Positions 43,161 to 53,293 are shown, counted from the stretch's first letter. The stretch is DNA of 64,000 bases from Flammula alnicola (GCA_015499995.1 JADNRV010000172.1:44149-108148), one strand, 5' to 3'. Made by a program: numbers and translations. Notes: a model not told the origin generated them from the sequence alone.

Positions 43161-45066
43161 AGAGCATCATACCGGATAACACAGGTCGCTCAAGGGCTAG
43201 GTAGGGTGACGGACCACACATGCGCTATGGTGAGATTCGACCTCCTTCACTGAATGATAGTCTTGTCTTTGCATTCACGATCTAATATTACACAGTTTCG
43301 GCGTCAGAGACGTATGCATTGGCCATGGATATTTTCGTGAAAGGGACGTCTTGTGAGAGCTCGACATCAATACACCACTATCGAGCGAAGGAGAAAAAGG
43401 AATGAGGAGGAACTCACGAGATAATTCCCCCACTCGACAACAGGATACCGTTCTTCCGCAGGGGGGTGGGTCTTAGAGTGTTCCGAGAGCGGCATTTCTC
43501 ATCAACAGTGTCTACTAACTATAGTTAAGAAGAATGGTGCACGAATGCTATACGCCAGAATCAGTTATGTAACTGTCGGGAATGTAGGTAATAATCGTGC
43601 ACCAAGGGCATTGATTTCGTTATCGGCATACCGTAGACGGCATCCTTGAAACCCTCGAAACTTCAGTCAGGTGCTGGTAGCGATCTCATTAAAGTGATCA
43701 TGCATTGCTTGCGCAAAAAATGCCTTCGAGTTCTATAATTCCAGAACCCCGATGAGCCGCCCGCGAAGATCGAAGTCAACCGTACAATGGGTGGCAATTA
43801 ATGGAGTGAAAAAGAAACATTTTCGCGATAAGCGTGGGCCGTATCTCGTTCTACTGAAAGAGGCATTGAAGCTGTGACGTGGAGGAGGATAAGTCGGACG
43901 CCCCGCCAAACCTCCGTGCATCGGCATGTCACATGATATTCAGATTTACGCATGGAAGTTGGGATGAGAGAGAACTTCAGAAGAGAAAATCCTTGGGAAA
44001 TCCGGTTACTTTAATACTTATACCAAACGCTATGTGAAAATGACTTTCGACCTTCGAGATCATGGGGCATTTGGAACTCAGCACACTGCGCTCAAGCTTT
44101 GAGGCCGAGGCGTTATTTATCTCAACCTCTGGCATTACTACTGGAAGTCATCTGCCAGTGTCTTGGAAAGGCGACGTTATTTATGGCTGGTATTTGTTTA
44201 CTACGTTAGATCCCCGAATAGTTTTGTTTGTTCAGTTTGAGCTCATGGCGACGAATTAGTATGTATGCCAAACCATATCATGTCCGGAAATAATCTTCTT
44301 GTGACGAACTGCACGGAGAATGAGAGTGGCCATTCAAAGGGGAGTATCAAAAGTAATTTAAATACCATACCTAAAAGTCGTCGTGTCCCTGAAGCAATAG
44401 GACCCCGGTAGAATTACAATAGGATACTATTCGAATTTCGAAGCGCGATCATATAAAACAAACGTAGCAAGCCTCTGGGATGATAGGATTGCCATCGAGT
44501 AAATTCTACATGCACTGTAATAACATAGAATGCGGCCTCAAGTAACTCCTCACTGAAGCAAATGATAGAGTGAGAATAGGATACATTAAAATCCACTCAC
44601 ATAGAATGAAGGCCAAACTGCAATCTACAATCAATTCTATCGGCCGTTGAAATCGTTGATAGAATTAATTCTACGACATTCGGTAGGTGCTCTCATGGTG
44701 ACCATGTTCCAAGCTCTCGATCTGATGGCCGAGGTAGGTGGATCACGAAGTTTAGAACATTTTTTACATGAACTCAACTCCACGTCGTTCAAGGCAATGC
44801 TCCCTCAATCCCTCTCTAAATCAAGTAGCCGTGTAGGAGAGCCTGAGACCATGATGCTTCCTGATTCCCTCTCGTGAGAACGGCCTTTCAAGCTCACGAC
44901 CAAATGTCCGTAGCAGGTGGATCACGAAGTTCAGAACGGGGTGCATGTCCTTGGCGCAGTGATATTGCCGCTTGTTCGGAACCATGACCTTCCAGAGTGC
45001 TCACGGGGAAACCTTTGCGTTCAAGGGAATGGTCCTGACCCTAGAGGCAAGGTCTGAAAGAAAACG
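43161..45066. other. Intergenic; short direct repeat, no gene
   Basis: 43255-43470 matches the start of the duplicated flank (see 20190). The remainder has only short frames. A direct repeat of about 25 bases (AGGTGGATCACGAAGTTTAG at 44736; AGGTGGATCACGAAGTTCAG at 44915) lies 180 bases apart, upstream of the secreted-protein gene. Confidence 0.5.
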
Positions 45067-45203
45067 CATAAATACCTGTCCCTCTGCAGCTTTTTCACTC
45101 AGTTCCTCTTCCTACATTCGATCAGGTTAGCATTCTTTCCAAGAATCCTGTTCATCCTGTCATATAACCTTCAACTCACTCCACTTTTTTTTCGGTCATT
45201 TAG
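45067..45203 (+). promoter_or_regulatory. TATA-like box and 5'-UTR intron
   Basis: CATAAATA at 45067-45074 is a TATA-like element. A leader intron is likely at 45126-45203 (GATCAG/GTTAGC donor, CATTTAG/AAGC acceptor), placing the ATG at 45225 just 21 bases into the second leader exon. Confidence 0.5.
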
Positions 45204-45224
45204 AAGCTACGCCATCTCACCATA

Positions 45225-45609
45225 ATGCAATTCAACGTTGTCTTCATCGCCACCGCTCTCCTTGCTTCCGCCTCTCTGGCGATGTCCGCCACAGTCACTG
45301 GCTTCGCCGGGGCGGGCTGCACTGGTACTAAGGGCCAGAGTTTCCAAGTGCCGTCTGGAGAATGTTTCAGTTTGGGAAGCGGCTCGACGAAGTCATTCAG
45401 CTATTCTGGTGTCCCCAGTGAAATCGAGTTCTACATTTCTGGCGGTGGCCACGATTCTTGCACCAATGGTCCGAGCTTGGTGCTTGGTGGCGGCTCTGGA
45501 TGTGCAACCGCGCCTGCCGGGTAAGCTCTGAGTGAACTTTTTTGATGGGGTGGAACTAATGATGTTTGTTGGTGGTAGATTTAATTGGGAGAGCCTTGCG
45601 GTCTTTTAA
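45225..45609 (+). CDS. Small secreted cysteine-containing protein
   Basis: Two exons, 45225-45520 and 45579-45609, encode 108 residues. Residues 1-20 form a classic signal peptide (MQFNVVFIATALLASASLAM). The mature part is Gly/Ser-rich with four cysteines (GCTG, GECF, DSCTN, SGCAT), enough for two disulfides, and ends NWESLAVF. The spacing suggests a small beta-rich extracellular fold; I do not recognise a named family. Such proteins are often called small secreted proteins in mushrooms and may act at the cell surface or on other organisms, but nothing here shows a target. The start is supported by the ATG context CATAATGCAA and by the leader intron. The gene is intact, inserted among decayed repeats. 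Confidence 0.8.
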
Positions 45610-45731
45610 ATCTCTAGTGGTAGTCGCCACAGAGACAGCTCTCGGTTCCATCAGTCTTGATATGTGAAGCGATATGTATTGAATAGTAATCGCTCAAGGG
45701 ATTTGTCAAAGTCAAATAAAACTGTTTTTTT

Positions 45732-46208
45732 GAGATATGACTCGGACGCTGCCAAACCACTGGTCGCTACGCTCGCCTATCAACTTTCCATAAGCATTCC
45801 CTCGCCCGCGACATTATCATAGAAGCTCTCGACCGCAACCCACTTCTCTTTGGGTGGTCATCCGAATCGCAGCTCAAGGCCTTGATTGTTGAACCTCTCC
45901 GACAGCTCAGGCAGCCGTCTGATGGTTCACCCATCCTCACATCTCCATTCCTAATCATAATCGACGGTCTTGATGAGTGCGATGGCCGCGATGTGCAAAC
46001 CAACATCATTTACGCCATTTCAGACGTTCTACGGGATAAAAACCTCCCCCTTGTATGCGTTATTGCCAGCTGTTTGGAGCAACAGATCACTGGCACCATC
46101 ATGATGGCGTTCAATTCAAGGAAGGTGTCCGACGTTGTTACACGATTGCCCTTGGACAACACATATCGTCCCGATGAAGATATCTACCTCTTCCTCAATG
46201 CCAAGTAA
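45732..46208 (+). pseudogene. NACHT gene fragment (copy 5)
   Basis: Internal piece of the same NACHT family: ALVATLAYQL-like start (AAKPLVATLAYQLSISIP), a frame break near 45800, then FLIIIDGLDECDG (Walker B), AISDVLRDKNLPLVCVIA and NSRKVSDVVTRLPLDNTYRP. It stops at FLNAK where the others read FLNDK. Walker A, the N-terminal segment and all sequence after the middle of the domain are missing. A 12-base insertion (GGCACCATCATG, near 46091) is specific to this copy. Both ends are abrupt. Confidence 0.88.
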
Positions 46209-46254
46209 AAATCATGAATCACCGTGAAAGAAAGAATTGTACGGTGATGTATCT

Positions 46255-46890
46255 GACCAATTACTCTGCAGACAGAAAGATCAAAACTTCGTAAGAATGC
46301 GGCAAGGGTGAGAGGAAGTGGCGCCCGCTCAACGCCCTGTCGCGATGCATCACAGCCGTGGCCACGCGTAGGGTTTTGAGAGGGTCGATTGAGGTGGAAG
46401 GAGAACGTTGACTATGTTATAGGCTCGATGTGGCAAGGGAGAGCGAGGGGAAAGGGGCTATGGCGATCGACTCATTGTCGGTCACCAGGAAGAAAGAGAG
46501 GATTGGACGCGAGCTGACACGGAAACTGCGTAAGACTCAAAAACAGGGAGAAAAGATATGTTCAAGCCTACCTTTTCATATCTCAACATACCTTCCTCAA
46601 CAAGCCTCATGCACCACAGATGCACGTGTTCCATCCGACCCTCCCTCCCAATCTCCAGAGAAGTTTTCGCATATATCATTGGGATGCACGAACACGGGTA
46701 TGTCGTTCAGAGGGTCATCTATCAGCAGTGCAGAGTTTGTCTCATTAGCGATACGAGAGGCGGAGGCCCGATGTTTCACGAGGATTGGTGGAAGCGAGGA
46801 CATGCTGCAGTGAGAGTTGCGTCAGAGTGGGGAGGATAATCGTTAACCGATATCGATAAAGGGATGGCTACGTACCAAGCGCTGTACATG
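46255..46890. repeat. Dispersed repeat block, copy of 26735-27475
   Basis: Landmarks are listed at 26735. The frames in it (46430-46813 plus and 46558-46839 plus) are not supported as genes. Its 3' side, GCGCTGTACATGCGTCC, is cut at 46895, where the other copy continues AACGCGTC. Confidence 0.75.
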
Positions 46891-46895
46891 CGTCC

Positions 46896-47052
46896 TAGTG
46901 ATGTGCCGGCTCGGGCTTGGCCTGAAAGCCCCGGCTCGGGCCCGGCTTTGGGCGGCTCAGGCCTTGTCAAATCACGAGCCGGGCCAAAAGCCGGAAATCA
47001 GGCTTGGCCCGGCCCGGCTTTGGCTCAAGCCGGGGCTTGGCTTACAAATTAG
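46896..47052. mobile_element. hAT-like transposon end, GC-rich subterminal repeats
   Basis: It begins exactly where the flanking repeat is interrupted, with TAGTGATGTGCCGGCTCGGG, a form typical of hAT termini. About 150 bases of imperfect CCGGCTCGGGCTTGGC / GGCCCGGCTTTGGC repeats follow. No matching opposite end or target duplication (ATGCGTCC would be expected again) was found downstream in the window, so the extent is unknown. Confidence 0.5.
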
Positions 47053-48590
47053 TTAAAACATAATATAATGAAAATATTTTGATGCCTACATGTACACGCA
47101 ACTCTAAAGTACATATTTCACTATTCTACGGTGAGAGACCCGCTACGCGCTCAGCAACCTAAACAACACACACAACTGCGGAGCGAGATCCTAACCAGGT
47201 CGAGCGACGCTCTACTAGCTTTAGAAATATGTAGTGTGCTTTGCTCCACAATGTCTATTTTGTTCAACTAGCTGACTTGTAGACAGTGCCTCGCGGTTCG
47301 TTTAAGTGGGTATGAGGGATTATTCAAATACACGTTTTATTGTAGTTTCAAGCTTCGTTTTATCACAGGGATGAACGGTTTTATTGATTTTAGGGTTTTA
47401 TGTTTGAGAAAGGATCTCTAGGACGCTGCTAGCTCGACTTTCGAAGCAACTAGCTGCTCTGAAGCTTTGGGAACTCGTCTGAAACTAAGGCCGCACTGTG
47501 CGCTACCTTCTGAACGGTCTGCTAGCCCACTGTGGACTCTGTTTCGGACTTCTTAGGCGCTCTCTTGGCCTCTAAGCACTCTCTGGCTTCTAAATTCTTG
47601 GACCTTGTCCTCAAGAACTTTCTCTTTATTAACTAAGCCTTCTCTGGCTTTCAAACGAACTCTATTGAAGCCAAACTGATCCTTTATTCGCTTTCTTTCT
47701 TACTAGGCACTGCGCCTTAGCTCAAAATAAAACAGGGAAGAGATTGCTTAAGGTAACTAGCTACAGAAGTACATCTTTTATACTACAGCTATGTGTGGTT
47801 CTGGTATGCGAATAAAATAGCGTACAACATTCTTATCTCATGTAAATAATGCCTGCAGGCAGTGGGTATAGGGTTGAATATTCCAGGTGACCAGATAGCG
47901 GTCAAGGGATTTGGAAATTCATCCCATTTTAGCGCGCTAGGACGCTCCTGACTTCCGCGTACCATGCGCATCATGCGTGCGTCTCGGCTAGCGGTGCCGC
48001 TTTATTCCGGATCTGCGGCCATCATTGATGCCGGTTTCTTCTTTCCTTTCTCGTCCTATTACTACTTTTGGTACTCCCGCGGGTAGAGGGTAGGGCGTGC
48101 GTCTAACTAACGCGTCCGCGTCCCGTGCGTTTCTCCGTAAGTCACAAGATACGCTCGCTAGTAGTCGACGCATTCGCGTCTAGCTTTCACTAGCTGTGTC
48201 TCGCTCTCCTAGTTGTAGTATTTCGTAGCTAGCTATTCAGCAATACACTGATTGTACTGAATTCGCCGCGCACTAATTCCAAAGTATCCAGAAGTCTTTT
48301 AAATTATTCCCCATAGTGCGCTTATGCCTCGCTAGTCGTTTATGACTTATGCGTTCTGTGTTTTACTGCCTGATAACTTTTAACTGTCTCCCGGCTTATC
48401 ATACGGACTCAGCTAGCTCTGAACCGCGTCTGATTACCATTGTCACAGGTTATATGACAACTAGTAGTCGCATAGCTAGGCCTTAGACTACTAACTTGGG
48501 TAGGTTATAGTCTCTCTGTCTCGGTTATATTCTATAGGTAAAAGATGATATATTCGCGAAATTCACGCGTGGCCTATTTGCGGCCCTATC
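47053..48590. other. AT-rich transposon-derived sequence, no gene
   Basis: No open frame longer than about 60 codons and no recognisable protein. The sequence is rich in CTAG (CTAGCT, GCTAGC) like the next 9 kb. If the poly-C element at 48591 is, on the minus strand, a polypurine tract, this stretch would be a Gypsy 3' LTR starting TGATAGGGCCGC; I could not find a second LTR to confirm it. Confidence 0.4.
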
Positions 48591-48627
48591 ATCTCCCCCC
48601 CACGAAATCTTGACTGTCCTCAGTCAA
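48591..48627. promoter_or_regulatory. Poly-C element with hairpin (first copy)
   Basis: ATCTCCCCCCC at 48591-48601 is followed by a perfect 7-bp hairpin, TTGACTG-TCCT-CAGTCAA (48610-48627). A second copy lies at 51575-51610 with compensatory changes in the stem. It is either an upstream element of gene A or, read on the minus strand, a polypurine tract of a retroelement. Confidence 0.55.
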
Positions 48628-49000
48628 CCGGACTCGTCCCTCGAGCACCACTAGTGGTCTGCTCTTTATTTCCTACTAGTTGACACTCTGTTTATCGCTT
48701 TGTTTTCTAGTGCTGCTAAACTAGTTGCAGCGTTGCCGCTAGCTCTTTGTGTCTCCTGTTCTTTGACTTTTGATGCGTACTTCCCGATTGGGTAAGTTGC
48801 ATGGCACAAGCGCCCATCTCCGAACACCGATCTATTTTTAGCCGGCACTGTATCTCTAGCGCCGCTCCTTCCCTCTAGGGAATTGTTAAGCTTAGGCTCT
48901 TCGCGATCGCCCTCCCGTGCGTCGCTTTCACATTTTCCTTTTCTTTTCTCTCGCCTTCTTCGGTGTTCGGTTCCTCCCGACCGCTCACGTGTCCCCTGCC

Positions 49001-49007
49001 TATTTAA
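49001..49007 (+). promoter_or_regulatory. TATA-like box of gene A
   Basis: TATTTAA, 55 bases before the ATG at 49062. Confidence 0.4.
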
Positions 49008-49061
49008 CTCCCCCAACGTTCAACTTTTTCCACCATTCTCTTCTCTTCTTTCATTTTCCCC

Positions 49062-51030
49062 ATGGCTTCGACATCCCCCGACCATTTCGCCCTCATTCGT
49101 GATCTGATCAGGCCTACTTCCAGGATCTTTAGTTCACATCGGGCTTCTGGCCGGCACCCCCCTGCGTCTGATATCCTCAATACTATTAACAATATCCACG
49201 GTCCTCTGTCTAAGCACCTAGCGCGTTATCCCAACGACTTATTAGAGTGCGATGCTCTTCGCGCATTTGCCACCTCTCTCTCGGTGGCCGCTCATGAGCT
49301 CGGTAGTCGTCCCCCCGCGTGGAACACCTGGCTGATTCGCAAGTCCCAGAGGATTTTAACGTAAGTTCTTCCTGCATCTTCCTACTTTCCATTCACTCAT
49401 CCCTTTGTTTTTCTAGCCGGACAATCATTTTCTCCCGTCGACCCGTCTCCTGGCTTCCTACGAGTATCGTGGCACCCCTGTCGAGGATAGCGAGGAGGAC
49501 GCCGAGGCTAGCGAGGAGTCTGATTCCATGCCTGAGGTACTTCCTCCTCCCATTAAGACTGGTCCCCCTAAAAAGCGTCAGAGAGTCGGTACGTTCCCCG
49601 TCTCTAACCTTCCTTCCTTTTCGCTTTCTAACTTCTGTTTAGATCCTCCGGCCCCGACTATTCATCCTCAAACCGCTCCTTCCCCAGCCCCTTCCATTTC
49701 TACTCGTTCCCGCTCGCAACTCAAAACCGCTCCCCCGCCTCAGGGAACTTTGCCCTCCAAAGTGACACCAGTTCCTCCTGGCATCGCTTCTTCTTCGAGA
49801 CCTCGCAAGGCTTCTGCTCAGGCTACTTGTGAGTTCTTTTGTTTCTTTACTTGATTCCTCTCTTAATCTTTTTAACTGCTAGCTCCTGTCACTAAGGTGG
49901 CTCCATCTGTGTCCAAGGCTCGCAAGACTGCTTCTGCCGTTGCCCCTCCGGACTCTGACGGTGAACAAATCGACGAGCTTGCGGATGACCCAGAACCCGC
50001 GCCCAAGATTTCGAAGGGCAAAGCCAAAGCCAAAGGCAAACCCCCCATCCTGCCTCGCGAAGTCATCGCTCAACAAATCTTGTCGGCTCCTGGTCCTGCC
50101 CACCCGGATGCTGTTTCCCCTTCCCAGATTGTTTTCAATATACCGGAACGTCTGCAGGTGCGTTTGTCCTACTAGTTTCCTCGCCTATTTGATTTCTGAC
50201 CTTTCTTTTTCAGAATCCTGGTCGTTGCCTCGCCTGTACCACTCATCTCTTTACCGGAGAGCCTCATGAGTGTAAATTTATCGGCTGGGGTCGTCGCTGT
50301 GGGCCTTGCCAGAGAGGTGGCAAGTCGCGTTGCACATTCGAGCTCAACCCTCAGGAGCTCGACCAAGTGCTGGCGTCTATCTCGCCTCTTGTCTCTTCCT
50401 CACGCCACCGTACGTTTTATCCCCTTTTCTTTCCTGATTTTATTTCTAAGATGTTCCTTTCAGAGCTTCAAGTCCTTGTGGCCCAGATCAACCAGTTCCT
50501 TCAGGACGCTACTCTCTTTGCCCAGCTTTCTGCCCGCGCCAATCGACAGGCGGCACTCTCCCTCGCGCAGCTGATGGAACACGCCCGCTATCTCAAAACC
50601 AACTTCCCTCCTGGCCATATCGTTGGCCCTCGCTTCAAAGGGATGGATGTTTTGGATACTTTGTTGAACGGCGACTATTCCCTCCTCGACTCCTATCTCG
50701 ACGAATCGGCCAACCAGCCTGGCTTTCCGCCCATGACCACTTCTAATGGGTTTCTTGCCAAGCTCCCGAGCAACGATGCGTCGACTGCCCTGGCTTATGC
50801 CACCGCCGATACCGCCTTCAAGTCGTACCAGTCTGCCGATGCTCCCTCGCCAGTTCTTCTCGCCAAGCCCCGTCTACCTCGTCCTCGGTTGCTGCCACTC
50901 AAATTGCAGCTGACGACCTTTTCAACGACGACGCGCTTGCCGGCTCTCGCGACCCCAATGAGCCAGACGATTCTCGCGAGGCTGACGAGCTCGACGAACT
51001 CGACGATGCTCTCATGCAGACCGACAATTA
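49062..51030 (+). pseudogene. Gene A of antisense module: Cys-cluster protein
   Basis: At least six exons. The first encodes MASTSPDHFALIRDLIRPTS and a helical region. A middle low-complexity part is acidic then Pro/Ser/Lys-rich (VEDSEEDAEASEES; PPKKRQRV, a nuclear-localisation-like run; SKGKAKAKGKPP). Then comes a conserved-looking cysteine cluster (about 50214-50345) of the form Cx2C-x11-C-x8-Cx2C-x7-C, with HEC in the middle. A helical C-terminal exon (LQVLVAQINQFLQDATLFAQ) follows. Intron borders are plausible (for example GTGCGTTTG...TTTTTCAG before AATCCTGG). One frame change is needed in exon 1 near 49318, since only the shifted frame (EHLADSQVPEDFN) continues into exon 2. I recognise no family. 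The cysteine cluster suggests zinc and nucleic-acid binding. Confidence 0.6.
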
Positions 51031-51188
51031 GTGGATTTCTACTCGACCGACCTTTCCCTCCCTTCCTCTTTTTATGTATATAGAAATCTGTTACTTTTCT
51101 TGGTCTGTGGGTTGTAGCTGGTGTCTTGGGCGGCCTCGGGGGCCTTTATTTTACGTCGTGTATATAAAATTCGGACGTTGCATGCTGC

Positions 51189-51312
51189 GGGGGCGATGGT
51201 CTTTTTAGATCATCGTCCCCTTCAATTACTTTTGCTTTGGGGGCGGCGATCTTTTTAGATCGTCGTCCCCTCGATATCTCTTGTTAGTAGTGAGACTTTA
51301 CAGTCTCACTAC
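51189..51312. other. Three strong hairpins after gene A
   Basis: Hairpin 1: 51189-51202 pairs with 51207-51220 (14 pairs including two G-U, loop TTTT). Hairpin 2: 51239-51252 with 51257-51270 (same design, loop TTTT). Hairpin 3: 51287-51296 (GTAGTGAGAC) with 51303-51312, perfect. They lie between the end of gene A and the promoter of gene B and could be 3'-end or RNA-processing structures. Confidence 0.7.
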
Positions 51313-51574
51313 TTGTTTTAAATATAATTTTTCTTGTCCTGTGTCTTTCTGGTGTGACCCTAAGTTTATAACCTAAGTTTCTAAGTCCCAAGTCAAGTCT
51401 GAAATCGACTTTATAGTGACTGGTTTTCTTCTAAGTCTAGGTTATGTCTTGATTTCACTAAGACTTAGTTTATTTAAAGTCCTAGCTGCTTACTTGCTGC
51501 TTGACAGTCAGCTAGTTCGCAGTTTTTGTCTTTGTAAGTCCGGAGCATCGCTAGGAATGCGGCTAGCTATTCCT

Positions 51575-51610
51575 ATCTCCCCCCCACGAGAAATCAACTG
51601 TCCCCAGTTG
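51575..51610. promoter_or_regulatory. Poly-C element with hairpin (second copy)
   Basis: ATCTCCCCCCC at 51575-51585, then CAACTG-TCCC-CAGTTG (51595-51610). Same layout as 48591-48627 but with altered, still paired, stem bases. It lies 56 bases before the TATA box of gene B. Confidence 0.55.
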
Positions 51611-51640
51611 CGTTCTGGGCGTCGTCTGATTTATCTCGCT

Positions 51641-51647
51641 TATAAAA
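51641..51647 (+). promoter_or_regulatory. TATA box of gene B
   Basis: Consensus TATAAAA in CTTATAAAAGGG, 50 bases before the ATG at 51697. Confidence 0.6.
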
Positions 51648-51696
51648 GGGTACACCTAGTTGGGCTCTTTTCGAACTATTTCTTATTCTTTCCCTC

Positions 51697-52199
51697 ATGG
51701 CCACCATCTCAGCTGACTCTGATCATTCTACGACGATCTCCTCTTGTTCCTTGATTGGCACGACTTTAGCACGCCTCAAGGACACGACTCTGCAATTTGA
51801 TGCGGACTATTTACGCCCTGGCGCTTCTCATTCCATTGGTTTGGACGTTATTAGGCAGCTAGCTGCAGACGCTGTACGTTTTTGCTTCCTAGCTGTACAT
51901 TTCGTCGCTCTTTGTCTAACTTTATTGCCTAGTGTGCTCTTCACCTTTCTCCGGAATATATCGCCGCACATCCCGACGTATATTTCATATTATCGTCGAT
52001 TGCGGAGTCCGAACAAGAGCTTCTTGCTTTTTGTTTTCCCGGAGATCGCGTATCTTATCATCTCAGCCGGTCATCCGCGACATTATTCCACCTTTGTAAG
52101 GCTTCAGTCGACGTTGAAACGGCCGCCAAGTTCGTTATTTTTCTTCTCTTTCTCTCCTAGCTTTTTCTCAATTCGCTTTTTAGGCTGAATCTCTCTTAA
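51697..52199 (+). CDS. Gene B of antisense module, unknown
   Basis: Two clear exons: MATISADSDHSTTISSCSLI to VIRQLAADA (donor GTACGT near 51874), then CALHLSPEYIAAHPDVYFIL to SSATLFHLCKASVDVETAA. A last intron (GTTCGT donor near 52131, TTTTTAG acceptor) gives a short end near 52199. The product is about 140 residues, helical and soluble, with no signal peptide or known motif. In size and layout it resembles gene C (start MAS/MAT, two or three exons, helical), but the sequences do not clearly align by eye. Its role is unknown; co-orientation and its own TATA box suggest a real transcription unit. Confidence 0.5.
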
Positions 52200-52495
52200 A
52201 TGCCATGTAGTTAATCTTACGACTAGCTCGATTTTCGTTTAGCTAGCTATATTATAACATGTGCATTTTTGCCTTGAGGCCTTGCTTTTTGCAATTTTAC
52301 CATGCCTCGTGCCTAAAGACTTTGTCTTTTGTTCATGCGCCTCCTGATTATCGCGCCGGAGTTATGTGTTTCCGTTGATCGCCAATCAAGCTAGTTGCCA
52401 TTTTTGGCTTGCACTGCCATCATGCGACCCTTTTTGATCCCTTTGGGCAGGCGCTAGCTATTTCCTTATTCGGCAAAGGCGCTCCGCGCTTCTGG
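52200..52495. other. Intergenic B-C with small hairpins
   Basis: Several short hairpins are visible: AAAGAC-TTT-GTCTTT at 52315-52329, TTGAT-CGCCA-ATCAA near 52376, and GCCA-TTTT-TGGC near 52397. No open frame of note. Confidence 0.45.
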
Positions 52496-52504
52496 TTATT
52501 TAAT
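52496..52504 (+). promoter_or_regulatory. TATA-like box of gene C
   Basis: TTATTTAAT, 43 bases before the ATG at 52548. Confidence 0.35.
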
Positions 52505-52547
52505 GCAGATTTGAACGCGTTTTGAGCAGCAGTCCTCGAATATTCAG

Positions 52548-53153
52548 ATGGCTTCACCTGCAATCTTCCGACCCATTCCTACCGCTTCCCTCGATGCTTT
52601 GGCAGGTGCTTTGTATTTTTCCGAGTATACCTTGGAACAAAGTCCACTCAACATTAATGACTTCGCACGCGAGGTCTTTCGTGCGGGCCTCCTTTGCGTA
52701 CGCCTCATTGTTTGAATCCCTTTTGATTCTCGCTTAATTACCCATTTTCTTTTAGGAGCCTATCCTCGTTCTCCATCTGACTCCCGACCCTGACGCTCGC
52801 TTTCTTGATCTCTTGAAGCAACTAGTCCACTTGCAGAACGTCGCTCGCCAGCTAGCTAATGCTGCTTTATTCAACAAGCTTCACCGCTTTTTGGTGCATC
52901 GTTACGTACGCCTTCTAGGCTTATCCAAGGATGAGATCGCGGATTTTTATGCCGAGGTATGAACTCAGTTTTTGAGTACTAGCTGTTTTTGCTAATCATG
53001 CCTCGTTTTTCTCATTTACAGGGTGTCGCTGAGGCATTGACCATACGCTCTGCGCGACAGGTTACTCCTTTTGAACGCGACCCTATTCTTTTCAATTCCA
53101 ACCACAAATGCCGCGATGTCTTCTTAACCGACCTCCTACGCCTTTTAGAGTAG
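52548..53153 (+). CDS. Gene C of antisense module, unknown
   Basis: Three exons with in-phase introns: MASPAIFRPIPTASLDALAG to EVFRAGLLC (GTACGC donor), EPILVLHLTPDPDARFLDLL to SKDEIADFYAE (GTATGA donor, TTTACAG acceptor), then GVAEALTIRSARQVTPFERD to LTDLLRLLE, stop TAG 53151. About 160 residues, intact. Helical, with no recognised domain or targeting signal. Its intact frame contrasts with the decay of genes A and D, so it may have been under selection more recently. It lies between genes B and D on the same strand and is antisense relative to the Gypsy segment at 54844-57041. Confidence 0.55.
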
Positions 53154-53286
53154 ATATTTGCAATTAATCTGTACTCTAGGCGCATTTCAATGTGATTGGT
53201 TCGAGTTTTCCCTTCTGAGACTGTTTCTTGAGCTAGGGCGTTATCTCTATCGCCTCATGTCGTCTGAAAACAGCAGCTAGCTTTGG

Positions 53287-53293
53287 TATAAAG
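53287..53293 (+). promoter_or_regulatory. TATA box of gene D, in a hairpin loop
   Basis: TATAAAG at 53287-53293, 74 bases before the ATG at 53367. It lies in the loop of an inverted repeat (AAACAGCAGCTAGC on the left, GGCTAGCTGTTT on the right). Confidence 0.5.

Noticed and set aside
48666..49016. Arg/Glu-rich minus-strand frame of 116 codons upstream of gene A
   Set aside because: It could be the tail of a Gypsy polyprotein before a polypurine tract, but there is no motif and the frame breaks before the tract, so it is not called as a gene.
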